Source of the DNA: JALYUA01 sp038239305
GTDB taxonomy: Bacteria > Acidobacteriota > Thermoanaerobaculia > UBA5066 > Gp7-AA6
DNA length: 56,039 nucleotides
Reading direction: 5' to 3'
Assembly (NCBI GenBank): GCA_038239305.1
Contig: JBBSEW010000022.1
Span: 1-56,039 of the forward strand
The notes below the pieces were generated by a model, which did no database searches, was not told the DNA's origin, and worked only from the letters and a program-made list of their open reading frames with translations. The translations under genes were made by a program, and so were the position numbers. Below are positions 26,746-34,725 of this stretch, one piece after another (position 1 is the stretch's first letter; each line of letters starts with the position of its first letter).

Positions 26746-28053
26746 TCACGCCCGGTGGAGGGCCCACACGACCCGACCGGCGACGACGGTCGCCACGGGA
26801 CCTCCCACGAGCGCGCGGCCGCCGAAAGGCGTGTTGCGCGAGAGCGACTCGAACCGCGACGGATCGACGGTCCAACGCCGCTCCGGACCGAAGAGCGTGA
26901 CGTCGGCGGGCGCGCCCGGCGCGAGAGTCCCTCCCGGCAGGCGGAACGCCGCCGCCGGCCCCGTGGAGAAGAGCTCCACGAAACGCTTCACGGTCAGCCG
27001 GGCCGGTCGAACGAGCGCGTCGTACACGATCGCGGCGGCAGTTTCGAGCCCCACGATGCCGAAGGGAGCGACGTTGAACTCGACCGCTTTCTCGTCCTCG
27101 TGGTGCGGAGCGTGGTCCGTCGCGATCGCGTCGACGGTGCCGTCCTGAAGTCCGACGATCAACGCTTCGATGTCGGCGTCTTCGCGCAACGGGGGATTCA
27201 TTTTGGAGTTCGTCGAAAACCCGGACCGCGACACTTCTTCGTGCGTCAGAACGAGGTGGTGCGGGGTAACTTCGCAGGTGACGGCGAGACCGCTGGCCTT
27301 CGCTTCCCGAACGAGCGAGAGCGCCCGCGCCGTCGAAAGATGGGCGACGTGGAGGCGCCCCTGCGCGAGCTCCGCCACCAAGAGGTCCCGCGCGACCGCC
27401 GCCGCTTCCGCGATGCCGGGCTGGCCCGCCAGACCGAGCCGGGTCGAGACCGCTCCCTCGTGCATGGGCGCGCCGCCGGCCAGGGTCGGATCCTCCGAGT
27501 GCTGGATGACGGGAATGCCGAACAGTCGTGCGTGCTCGAACGCATGCCGCAGCAACGCCCCGTCCGCGAGCCACTGGCCGTCGTCCGATACGGCGACCGC
27601 GCCCGCGATGCACATTTCGCCGAACTCCGCGAGCTCCTTCCCGAGCTGGCCTCGAGTGATGGCGCCGATCGGGTAGAGCCGGGAGCCCCCCTCCGCCCGA
27701 GCCTTGGACGCGACGTACTCCGCGATCGCCCGGCTATCGACGACGGGATCGGTGTTCGGCATCGCGCAGACAGCCGTGTAGCCGCCCGCGGCGGCGGCCC
27801 GCAGTCCCGACGCGATCGTCTCCGCGTACTCGCGGCCGGGCTCGCGCAGGTGAGCGTGCAGATCGATGAAGCCGGGGAAAACGAGCTGGCCCGTAGCGTC
27901 GAGGATTTCGACGCCGGACGGGTCCACCGCCAGGCCTTCTCCCACCTCGACGATCGTTCCGGTCGCGGAGTCCACGAGGACATCCGCGACTCCGTCCCGT
28001 CCGGCCCGGGGATCGACGACACGCCCGCCCCGGATCAGCAGTCGAGAGCTCAC
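26746..28053 (-). CDS. pyrC: Dihydroorotase (type I)
   Basis: Dihydroorotase closes carbamoyl-aspartate to dihydroorotate in pyrimidine synthesis. The 435-residue amidohydrolase has the zinc motif DLHAHLREPG, MPNTDPVVDS, the type I motif AVSDDG, HVAHLSTARAL, and DAIATDHAPHHEDEK with the catalytic Asp. The GTG at 28053 overlaps the pyrB stop as GTGA, which couples the two steps and rules out the longer upstream frame. It forms the pyrR-pyrB-pyrC unit with suhB after it. Confidence 0.96.
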   Translation of the reverse strand: MSSRLLIRGGRVVDPRAGRDGVADVLVDSATGTIVEVGEGLAVDPSGVEILDATGQLVFPGFIDLHAHLREPGREYAETIASGLRAAAAGGYTAVCAMPNTDPVVDSRAIAEYVASKARAEGGSRLYPIGAITRGQLGKELAEFGEMCIAGAVAVSDDGQWLADGALLRHAFEHARLFGIPVIQHSEDPTLAGGAPMHEGAVSTRLGLAGQPGIAEAAAVARDLLVAELAQGRLHVAHLSTARALSLVREAKASGLAVTCEVTPHHLVLTHEEVSRSGFSTNSKMNPPLREDADIEALIVGLQDGTVDAIATDHAPHHEDEKAVEFNVAPFGIVGLETAAAIVYDALVRPARLTVKRFVELFSTGPAAAFRLPGGTLAPGAPADVTLFGPERRWTVDPSRFESLSRNTPFGGRALVGGPVATVVAGRVVWALHRA

Positions 28054-29036
28054 CCTTCGCCCCCCTCCCAGGAGTGCCCCGTCAGAAGAAGGTAGAGCAC
28101 GGCCATCCGCACGGCGACGCCGTTCGAGACTTGTTCGAGGATGAGCGAACGCGGCGAGTCGGCGACTTCCGATGAGATCTCCACGCCGCGGTTCATGGGG
28201 CCGGGATGCATCACGACGGCGTCGGCGTGCGCGCGAGCGAGGCGCGCGGCGGTCAGACCGTAGCGCTTGAAATACTCGCGGGACGACGGGAACAGGGAGG
28301 AGCCCTGGCGCTCGATCTGCATGCGCAGCATCATCACGACCTCGGCGCCGGCGAGCGCCTCGTCGAAATCGATCGTCGCCCGAACTCCCATCTCCTCGAT
28401 GCCCGGCGGCAGCAGCGTGGGCGGGGCGCACACGATCACGCGAGCCCCCATCTTCGTCAGGAGCCAGATGTTCGAGCGGACCACGCGCGAGTGCGCGAGG
28501 TCGCCGACAATCGCGACCCGCAGCCCCTCGATGCGTCCGAAGTGGCGGCGAATGGTGAGGGCGTCCAGGAGAGCCTGCGTCGGGTGCTCGTGCGCGCCGT
28601 CGCCTGCGTTGACGACGCCCGCCTTGAGATGCCGCGCGAGAAAATGAGGAACGCCGGGCGTTCCGTGCCGGATGACGATCAGATCCGGCGCCATCGCCTC
28701 GAGGTTGCGCGCGGTATCGAGAAGCGATTCGCCCTTCTCGACCGAGCTCCCCTTCGCCGCGAAGTTCAACGAGTCCGCCGAAAGCCACTTCTCCGCCGTC
28801 TCGAATGAAAAGCGCGTCCGGGTCGATGCCTCGAAGAAGAGGTTGACCACCATGCGCCCGCGGAGAGCGGGGACCTTCTTGATCTGCCGCTGCCCAATCG
28901 GCCTCATCGCTTCGGCCGTGTCCAGGATCAGCGAGATCTCCTCGGGGGAGAGCGTTTCGATGCCGAGCAGATCCTTGGAGCGAAGGGAAGTCGTGGGCAC
29001 CGGGGTCAATTTCGCGCCGGGATTTCGGACGACCAC
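28050..29036 (-). CDS. pyrB: Aspartate carbamoyltransferase catalytic subunit
   Basis: PyrB condenses carbamoyl phosphate and aspartate. The 328-residue protein has the carbamoyl-phosphate loop FEASTRTRFSFE, GDGAHEHPTQALLD, AIVGDLAHSRVVRSN, and the C-terminal MHPGPMNRGVEI, all diagnostic of PyrB over ornithine carbamoyltransferase. The GTG at 29036 is 22 bases after the pyrR stop; no attenuator fits in that space. No pyrI regulatory subunit is present, and the gene overlaps pyrC by four bases. Confidence 0.97.
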   Translation of the reverse strand: MVVRNPGAKLTPVPTTSLRSKDLLGIETLSPEEISLILDTAEAMRPIGQRQIKKVPALRGRMVVNLFFEASTRTRFSFETAEKWLSADSLNFAAKGSSVEKGESLLDTARNLEAMAPDLIVIRHGTPGVPHFLARHLKAGVVNAGDGAHEHPTQALLDALTIRRHFGRIEGLRVAIVGDLAHSRVVRSNIWLLTKMGARVIVCAPPTLLPPGIEEMGVRATIDFDEALAGAEVVMMLRMQIERQGSSLFPSSREYFKRYGLTAARLARAHADAVVMHPGPMNRGVEISSEVADSPRSLILEQVSNGVAVRMAVLYLLLTGHSWEGGEG

Positions 29037-29058
29037 GCTCCGGAAAAGCCTGGAACGC

Positions 29059-29613
29059 CTAGACCGATTTCTCGAGAATCCATACTTCGTCGGCGCCGTC
29101 CGTCTCCTGGAACATCACCTTGATGACCTCGCGCGCCGCCGTCGGAACGCTCTTGCCGACGTAGTTGGCCTCGACGGGCAGCTCGCGATGCCCCCGGTCG
29201 ATCAGGACGGCGAGGCGCATGGCCCGGGGGCGTCCGAGGTCGATGATGCCGTCGAGAGCAGCCCGGATGGTCCGTCCCGTGTAGAGAACGTCGTCGCAGA
29301 GCAGGACCGTGCGGCCGTTCATGTCGAAATCGATCTCGGTCTTCTTGAGGAGGGGCTGGGGGGCGACGAGCGAGAGGTCGTCGCGGTAGAGGGTGATGTC
29401 GAGGGTCCCGACCGGAAAGGGCCTTTCGAGAAGGTCGCCGAGGCGGGCCGCCAGCCGGTTGGCCAGGGGGACCCCCCGGGTGCGAATGCCGACGAACGCG
29501 AGATCGGGGAGGTCCTTATGCCGCTCCGCGATTTCGTGCGCCATCCGGTCGATCATGCGGCGAATGCGCTCGCTGTCGAGGATCCGGGTCTTTTTGACGA
29601 GCGTTTCAGCCAA
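29059..29613 (-). CDS. pyrR: Bifunctional pyr operon regulator/uracil phosphoribosyltransferase PyrR
   Basis: PyrR binds pyr mRNA in response to UMP in the organisms where it has been studied and often has weak uracil phosphoribosyltransferase activity. The 184-residue protein has the N-terminal ILDSERIRRMIDRMAHEIAE, GIRTRGVPLANRLA and the PRPP loop VLLCDDVLYTGRTIRAAL. The TTG at 29613 has no Shine-Dalgarno but lies just downstream of a strong sigma-70 promoter (29623-29651), so the mRNA should be almost leaderless. This leaves no room for a classical PyrR attenuator upstream. pyrB and pyrC follow on the same strand. Confidence 0.95.
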   Translation of the reverse strand: MAETLVKKTRILDSERIRRMIDRMAHEIAERHKDLPDLAFVGIRTRGVPLANRLAARLGDLLERPFPVGTLDITLYRDDLSLVAPQPLLKKTEIDFDMNGRTVLLCDDVLYTGRTIRAALDGIIDLGRPRAMRLAVLIDRGHRELPVEANYVGKSVPTAAREVIKVMFQETDGADEVWILEKSV

Positions 29614-29622
29614 CGTCGGGGC

Positions 29623-29651
29623 AGTCTATGGGCTGCCCCGCCCCCCGTCAA
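29623..29651 (-). promoter_or_regulatory. Sigma-70 promoter of pyrRBC, implying a near-leaderless mRNA
   Basis: On the minus strand TTGACG (29651-29646), exactly 17 bases, then TAGACT (29628-29623). The TTG of pyrR begins ten bases after the -10, so the transcript should start about 2-4 bases before it. A seven-base-pair hairpin (GGGGCAG/CTGCCCC, 29618-29639) overlaps the -10 in DNA but would mostly lie upstream of the mRNA start. Confidence 0.6.
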
Positions 29652-29729
29652 GGCGCGCGTTCGTCCGGTCCCGCCGTGAAAAGCCGCTCGAAAAAGCGAC
29701 CACCGGGCGTACAATCCAACCCAAATATC

Positions 29730-31763
29730 ATGGTTATTTACAATGCTGCCACGCGCGAGCTGACCGCCAAGATCGTCTACTACGGGCCGGGGCTGGGCGG
29801 GAAGACGACGAATCTCCAATTGCTGCACGAGCGGCTCGAGCCCGCAACCGTCGGCAAGCTCCTGAATCTCGCGACTCAGACCGACCGCACGATCTACTTC
29901 GATCTGCTGCCGGTCGAGCTCGGCGACATCAAGGGCTACAAGATCCGCTTTCAGCTCGCCACCGTCCCCGGACAGACGGCGTTCAACGAAACGCGGCGCG
30001 TCGTCCTCAAGGGAACCGACGGCATCGTCTTCGTCGCCGACTCGCAGTGGACGATGCTCCCGAAGAATCTCGAGAGCTGGCAGAACCTCAAGGAAAATCT
30101 TCGGGCGAACGGCGTGTCATTCGAGGGCATCCCGATCGTCATCCAGTACAACAAGCGAGACCTGACCGACATCCTGTCCGTCGACGCGCTCCAGGAAGCG
30201 CTCGGGCTATCTTCTTACCCGTTTGTCGAGGCCGTGGCGAGCGCCGGACGCGGCGTCACGGAAACCTTCAAGCTCATTTCGAAGCTGACGTTCGTCGATC
30301 TGCTCCGGCGTCTCCAGGGCCGCAAGCCCGAGGACGCGAGCCCGATCGCCGCGCGGCGGGAGGCGGACGACCTGCTCTCCTGGAAGGATTCCCTCTTGAA
30401 TCGGGCGGCCGCTTCCGCCCTGGGCGACGCGACCATCGCGACCGCCGGGCCGGGCGCGATCCTGAATCCCAACGCCGCGAACGCGTCCGCCAAGCGCCCG
30501 CTCACCCTCGTGCCTTCTCTCCCGGAAGAAGCGCCTTTCGAGACGGCGGAGGCGCCCGAGCCGCTCGCCGCCGAGGCCGACGCGCCGTTTGCGGATGCCG
30601 CTCCGGGCCGAACGCCTCCGGTCATGTCGAAGTCTCCGGCCAGCCCCGTGGCGCCCGCGGTCACTGCGGCCGCCCCCCCTGTCGCGCCGGCGACGGCGTC
30701 CGCTTCGGCTCCTTCGGCTCCTTCGACTCCCCCGGCGACCGTGCCGCCGGCCCCTGCGATCGAGCCGCGCGCGACCGCGGCGATGCCGGAGGTTTCGGAT
30801 CTCTCCGAGCTCTCGATGCCGCCCTTTCCCGTCATCCCGGAAGTCGGGTTTCCGACATCCTCGGCCGGTTCGATCGATTCGATCGATTCAATCGGTTCGA
30901 CCGGCGAAATGCCTTCGGTCCCCGAGCTCCCGGCCCCCGGCGAATCGGCGCTGGCCGCCATCCTGCCTTCCATCGCCCCGCCCGCGGCCTTCGCCGCCGC
31001 GGATGAGGTAGCCCCGGAAGCCGAGGCGTTTCCGGCGAGCGGAGCGGACGAACTTCCCCTTCCCCTCGCCTCTCGGCTCTCCGACGACACAGACGAGCGG
31101 ATCCGCGTCCTCGAAGCCCGTCTCGACGAGGCCCTCGCCGCGATCGCGCAGGATCAGGACGAGCGCCTGCGCGCGGCGCAACACAACCGCACGCTCTTCG
31201 AGCGGCTCGACGGGCTGGAACGGGACGCCCTCGCGCTCGGGAAGTCCATCGGCGAGAAACAGCTGTCGATGGGTGACCGCCTCGAGGCGCTCGCGGTCGA
31301 TCTGCGGGCGCGCCACGAAGTCGCGTCCCGCGTCCAGGAAATGCACGAGCGCATGGTCACCGAGGAGAAGCGCCAGCGGACGGCCGAAGACGACGTCTCC
31401 ATGGCACTGAGCACGTTCGGCGAGCGCGGCGAGAAGCTCCACCATCAAATCACCGCGATCGCGGCCCAGGTCGAGATCCTCGAAGCAGCACTGCGGGAGA
31501 AGACCGGCCAGAGCCGGAGGGAAGCGGACGATATCCGGAGCGAGCTCGAAACGCTCCGCGTTCTGATCGACGAAAAGATCGGCCACAGCCGGCGCGAAGC
31601 GGAGGACATCCGCACGCAGATCGCCCCGCTCCTCGAGGCGCACGGCCAGCGCGGCGGCAACGACGAGCGGCTTTCGCGGGATTTCGACTCGCTCCGGGAG
31701 TCCATCGCGGAGGCCCTGGGGGATCTCTCGGAGCGGCTGCGCCGCGCGGTCCGGGGGATGTGA
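29730..31763 (+). CDS. MglA-like small GTPase fused to a Pro/Ala-rich linker and a long coiled coil
   Basis: The N-terminal ~195 residues are a Ras-like GTPase closest to MglA, the bacterial polarity switch: G1 loop YYGPGLGGKTTN with Lys25, switch region TDRTIYFDLLPVEL, G3 region TVPGQTAFNETRR, and the base-recognition motif QYNKRDL. Then comes a ~240-residue low-complexity Ala/Pro/Ser linker with repeated SIDSI units, and a C-terminal ~230-residue acidic/basic heptad-like region that is almost certainly a coiled coil (ERIRVLEARLDEALAAIAQD and following). The ATG at 29730 starts the MVIYNAATRELTAKIVYYG family N terminus. TACAAT at 29710 gives a short leader. MglA proteins are usually ~195 residues, so the extension is unusual; an MglB/GAP partner is not visible nearby. 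It is divergent from pyrR. Confidence 0.9.
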   Translation: MVIYNAATRELTAKIVYYGPGLGGKTTNLQLLHERLEPATVGKLLNLATQTDRTIYFDLLPVELGDIKGYKIRFQLATVPGQTAFNETRRVVLKGTDGIVFVADSQWTMLPKNLESWQNLKENLRANGVSFEGIPIVIQYNKRDLTDILSVDALQEALGLSSYPFVEAVASAGRGVTETFKLISKLTFVDLLRRLQGRKPEDASPIAARREADDLLSWKDSLLNRAAASALGDATIATAGPGAILNPNAANASAKRPLTLVPSLPEEAPFETAEAPEPLAAEADAPFADAAPGRTPPVMSKSPASPVAPAVTAAAPPVAPATASASAPSAPSTPPATVPPAPAIEPRATAAMPEVSDLSELSMPPFPVIPEVGFPTSSAGSIDSIDSIGSTGEMPSVPELPAPGESALAAILPSIAPPAAFAAADEVAPEAEAFPASGADELPLPLASRLSDDTDERIRVLEARLDEALAAIAQDQDERLRAAQHNRTLFERLDGLERDALALGKSIGEKQLSMGDRLEALAVDLRARHEVASRVQEMHERMVTEEKRQRTAEDDVSMALSTFGERGEKLHHQITAIAAQVEILEAALREKTGQSRREADDIRSELETLRVLIDEKIGHSRREAEDIRTQIAPLLEAHGQRGGNDERLSRDFDSLRESIAEALGDLSERLRRAVRGM

Positions 31764-31925
31764 GAAAAAACGGACAGCTATCGGTATCCGCTATCCGGTT
31801 ACTCGCTCTCCCCTAATCCCGAGGATTCGATAGTCGGATTGTCGGATCGTTCGGATCATGAGACCCCGAGGTCGCGAGATCTCCCGACCCGAGAGCTGAC
31901 GGCCGAGTGCTGACCGCCCCTCTCG
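31764..31925. repeat. Diverged copy of the intergenic palindromic module
   Basis: The convergent gap between the MglA-like gene and era contains words such as GATAGTCGGATTGTCGGATC and GGTCGCGAGATCTCCCGA, a decayed relative of the module at 17697 and 40437. No gene is seen. Confidence 0.55.
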
Positions 31926-32822
31926 TCAATCCCCTTCGGCGCCCCCCACCACCCTCGCCACGAACCTCTCATCCTCGCGCCAGTCGGCGCGTACCTTCAC
32001 GTTCAGGTCCAGGTAGAACCGGCGCCCTTCGCGCTCGAGCTCTTCGCGGGCGGCCGTGCCGATGTCGCGGATCATCGTTCCGCCCTTGCCGACGACGATC
32101 CCCTTCTGCCCTTCTCTCTCGACCACGATCGAGGCCGTCACGACAGTCAGGTTCTTGTCGGCGTCCTCGCGGATCGAATCGATGACGACCGCGGAAGCGA
32201 AGGGCAACTCGTCGCGCGTGCGCTCCAGGAGCTTTTCCCGGATCACTTCGCCGATCCACTCGGACTCGGTCGTGGCCGTCAGGAAATCCTCCGGATAGGC
32301 GGCTTCCCCTTCCGGAAGCGATGCCGCGAGGAGCTCTCCCAGGCGCTCGACCCCATCGCCCGTCGCCGCCGATATGGGCACGATCTCCCGAAAAGGAAAT
32401 CGCCCCGCCAGATCCGCCATCATCGGAAGAAGGGCAGGCTTCGCGACGAGGTCCACCTTGTTGAGCGCCAGGATCGCGGGCTTCTGCGCGCGCTCCAGGA
32501 GGCCGAGAAGGAAGTAGTCGCCTTTTCCTCTCCGATCCGCGGCGTCGAGGACCAGCAGGACGAGGTCGGCGGTCGCCAGGGCGTCCGTCGCGTCCCGCAC
32601 CATGGCGGCGTTCATCCGGTGCTCGGGGCGATGAATGCCCGGCGTGTCGAAGAGGGCGATCTCGGCGTCCGGCCGGCGGTACACCCCGAGGATCCGCTTG
32701 CGCGTCGTCTGGGGCTTGTCCGACACGATCGCAATCTTTTCCCCGACGAGCCGGTTGACGAGGGTCGATTTGCCCGCGTTCGGGCGGCCGACGACGGAGA
32801 TCGAGCCGGCACGAAAGCTCAT
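31926..32822 (-). CDS. era: GTPase Era
   Basis: Era is an essential GTPase that binds the 3' end of 16S rRNA during 30S assembly. The 298-residue protein has G1 GRPNAGKSTLVNRL, G3 DTPGIHRPEH, G4 NKVDL, and the C-terminal KH domain with QKGIVVGKGGTMIRDIG. The ATG at 32822 overlaps the corC-like stop (ATGA). It is the last gene of the phoH-pgpH-ybeY-corC-era operon, a common ribosome-maturation and membrane-linked arrangement. The longer frame in the same direction is corC read out of frame. Confidence 0.97.
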   Translation of the reverse strand: MSFRAGSISVVGRPNAGKSTLVNRLVGEKIAIVSDKPQTTRKRILGVYRRPDAEIALFDTPGIHRPEHRMNAAMVRDATDALATADLVLLVLDAADRRGKGDYFLLGLLERAQKPAILALNKVDLVAKPALLPMMADLAGRFPFREIVPISAATGDGVERLGELLAASLPEGEAAYPEDFLTATTESEWIGEVIREKLLERTRDELPFASAVVIDSIREDADKNLTVVTASIVVEREGQKGIVVGKGGTMIRDIGTAAREELEREGRRFYLDLNVKVRADWREDERFVARVVGGAEGD

Positions 32823-34072
32823 GAGCCCGTCTGCCGCGCGGCCGGCGCGCCCGAGCCGGCCGGATCCTGTGGCTCGATCCGCACCCGATAGACGCGACGG
32901 CGGTCCGCCTCCTCGACCGTGAAACGGAGTCCCGACTCGCGGTGGGTCTCGCCCGGCCGGGGAATGTGGCCGAGCCGCGCCGCAAGGAATCCACCGAGGC
33001 TCGTAAACTCTTCCCCCTCGGGGCCCCGCCCGAAGAGCTCCCGGATGGTCTCGACGTTCTCCTTGCCGGACACCGAGTAGGCTGCCTCGCCCGCCGGCGT
33101 GACCGCTTCTCGTTCGTCCTCGTGCTCGTCCCAGATCTCCCCGACGATCTCCTCCAGGAGGTCTTCGACGGTGACGAGCCCGGAAACGCCGCCGTACTCG
33201 TCGACGACAATGGCGATCCAGAGATGACGGCGCTGGAACTCGCGCAGGAGCTCCGACACCTTCTTCGACTCCGGGACGAAGTAGGTCTGACGGAGCACCT
33301 CCACGATCGAGCTCGGGCCCCCGCGGCGCATCGCCTCGAACAGATCCTTGACGTGCACGGTTCCGGCGACCTTGTCGATGGAGGTACGCACCACGGGGAT
33401 GCGCGAATATTTCGTCGCCATGAAGAGATCCGCGAGCGCGTCGGGGGTTTCCGACTCCTCGATCGAGACGATGTCGGTGCGCGGCGTCATGACCTCGCGC
33501 ACGCGCGTGTCGCCGAACCCGACGATCGAGAGCAGGAGCTTCTCCTCGCCCTTGTCGAGAATGCCCTCTTCGCGACCGACGTCGATGTAGGCCTGGACCT
33601 CCTCCTCCGTCGCGGGAGTCGCCTGGGTCCGCTCGCGGCTTCCGAAGATCTTGCGGACCGGTATGGCCAGCGGGAGAAGGAGAAAGGAGGCCGCCGTGAT
33701 CGTCGGAAGCAATCGGGAGACGACCTTCTCCGGATCTCCCTTCGCCCCGACGCGCAGCAGGACGATCTCCGTGCAGAGCCAACCGGCGAGGAACACGCCG
33801 CCGCCCCAGGCCCAGGGAGGGCTCACTCCGAGCGCCGCAAAACCATGCACGACCGTCAGAACCCCGGTGAGCAGCAGCATCTGCACGAGAACCTTGGTCG
33901 TCGTCCGGGTGATCTCGATCTCTCCCGCTCCCGCGAGAATGCGCGCCCGCTCCGGATGCTCCTCGAGGAGCCCCCGCAGCCGGATCGTGGACAACCGGTC
34001 GAGCGCCAGAGCGAACGTCTCGAACAGGAGGAACGCGGCATAGCAGAACGCCGCCAGGACGAACGCAATCAT
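32819..34072 (-). CDS. HlyC/CorC family transporter-like protein (DUF21-CBS-CorC)
   Basis: A membrane protein of the hemolysin C/CorC family, implicated in divalent-cation transport or efflux. The 417-residue product has three to four membrane helices in the N-terminal ~150 residues, a pair of CBS domains at about 190-310 (VREVMTPRTDIVSIEE to VDEYGGVSGLVTVEDLLEEIVGEI) and a C-terminal CorC_HlyC domain ending in VYRVRIEPQDP. It lies between ybeY and era with four-base overlaps on both sides, which matches its usual neighbourhood. Ion specificity is unknown. Confidence 0.92.
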   Translation of the reverse strand: MIAFVLAAFCYAAFLLFETFALALDRLSTIRLRGLLEEHPERARILAGAGEIEITRTTTKVLVQMLLLTGVLTVVHGFAALGVSPPWAWGGGVFLAGWLCTEIVLLRVGAKGDPEKVVSRLLPTITAASFLLLPLAIPVRKIFGSRERTQATPATEEEVQAYIDVGREEGILDKGEEKLLLSIVGFGDTRVREVMTPRTDIVSIEESETPDALADLFMATKYSRIPVVRTSIDKVAGTVHVKDLFEAMRRGGPSSIVEVLRQTYFVPESKKVSELLREFQRRHLWIAIVVDEYGGVSGLVTVEDLLEEIVGEIWDEHEDEREAVTPAGEAAYSVSGKENVETIRELFGRGPEGEEFTSLGGFLAARLGHIPRPGETHRESGLRFTVEEADRRRVYRVRIEPQDPAGSGAPAARQTGS

Positions 34073-34725
34073 GCCGGATCCGCGATGGAAAGGCGGCGCC
34101 GGATGCGAGCTTCGAGTTCGTCCATTTCCCCTTCATCCGTCTCGTGGTCGTATCCGAGGAGGTGCAGAAATCCGTGCACGAGGAGCCGATCGATCTCGCG
34201 GGACGCGGGCTCGCCACGCCGGCGCGCCTGCCGCGTTGCGTACGGCACGGACACGACGATGTCCCCGAGCAACGGCCCGGGCACGGACGAGGGAAACGCC
34301 AGAACGTCGGTCGACTTGTCCTTCCGCCGGTAGCGGCTGTTCAACGAGCGCATGCGGGCGTCGCCGCAAAACAGCACGGAGACCTCCGCGCCGCCGGCCT
34401 CGGGCCGCGAACCGGCTGAACCCGTCCCACGGCCCACTTCGGCGCGCGTCAGACGCGCCAATCCCGAACCCGTCGCGCGGTCGACTTCGCCGCGCGTCAA
34501 ACGCGCCGATTCTGGACCCGTCGCGCGAGCGACTTCGCCGCGCGTCAAACGCGCCGACTCTGGACCCGTCGCGCGAGCGACTTCGCCGCGCGTCAAACGC
34601 GCCGACTCTGGACCCGTCGCGCGGGCGACTTCTGCGCGCGTCAAACGCGCGACTCGGGTGAGGAGGTTCCGGACCCGGGCCGCCGGAGGAGCTCCCCGGG
34701 CGCCCGCCTGCACGTCGCACTTCAC
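34069..34725 (-). CDS. ybeY: Endoribonuclease YbeY with an N-terminal 16-residue tandem-repeat expansion
   Basis: YbeY is a zinc endoribonuclease for 16S rRNA 3' maturation and ribosome quality control. The C-terminal ~110 residues are clear: AEVSVLFCGDARMRSLNSRY, RKDKSTDVLAFP and the zinc motif HGFLHLLGYDH. The protein is 218 residues, longer than the usual 150-160, because ~65 residues near the N terminus are four-plus tandem copies of ARLTRGEVARATGPES encoded by a 48-bp DNA repeat. The expansion sits where a helix before the conserved core normally lies. Start GTG at 34725 overlaps the pgpH stop as GTGA and the stop overlaps corC (ATGA). Activity is likely retained but should be tested. 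Confidence 0.93.
   Translation of the reverse strand: MKCDVQAGARGAPPAARVRNLLTRVARLTRAEVARATGPESARLTRGEVARATGPESARLTRGEVARATGPESARLTRGEVDRATGSGLARLTRAEVGRGTGSAGSRPEAGGAEVSVLFCGDARMRSLNSRYRRKDKSTDVLAFPSSVPGPLLGDIVVSVPYATRQARRRGEPASREIDRLLVHGFLHLLGYDHETDEGEMDELEARIRRRLSIADPA
34443..34650 (-). repeat. 48-bp tandem repeat inside ybeY (four copies plus a partial)
   Basis: Units begin at 34443, 34491, 34539 and 34587 with a partial at 34635; copies differ at only a few positions. The middle copies are almost identical, indicating recent expansion. The unit is a multiple of three and keeps the reading frame. Confidence 0.95.

Noticed and set aside
29618..29639. GC hairpin before pyrR as a PyrR attenuator
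   Set aside because: It overlaps the -10 element, so it would not be in the mRNA; no PyrR binding-loop consensus is seen.
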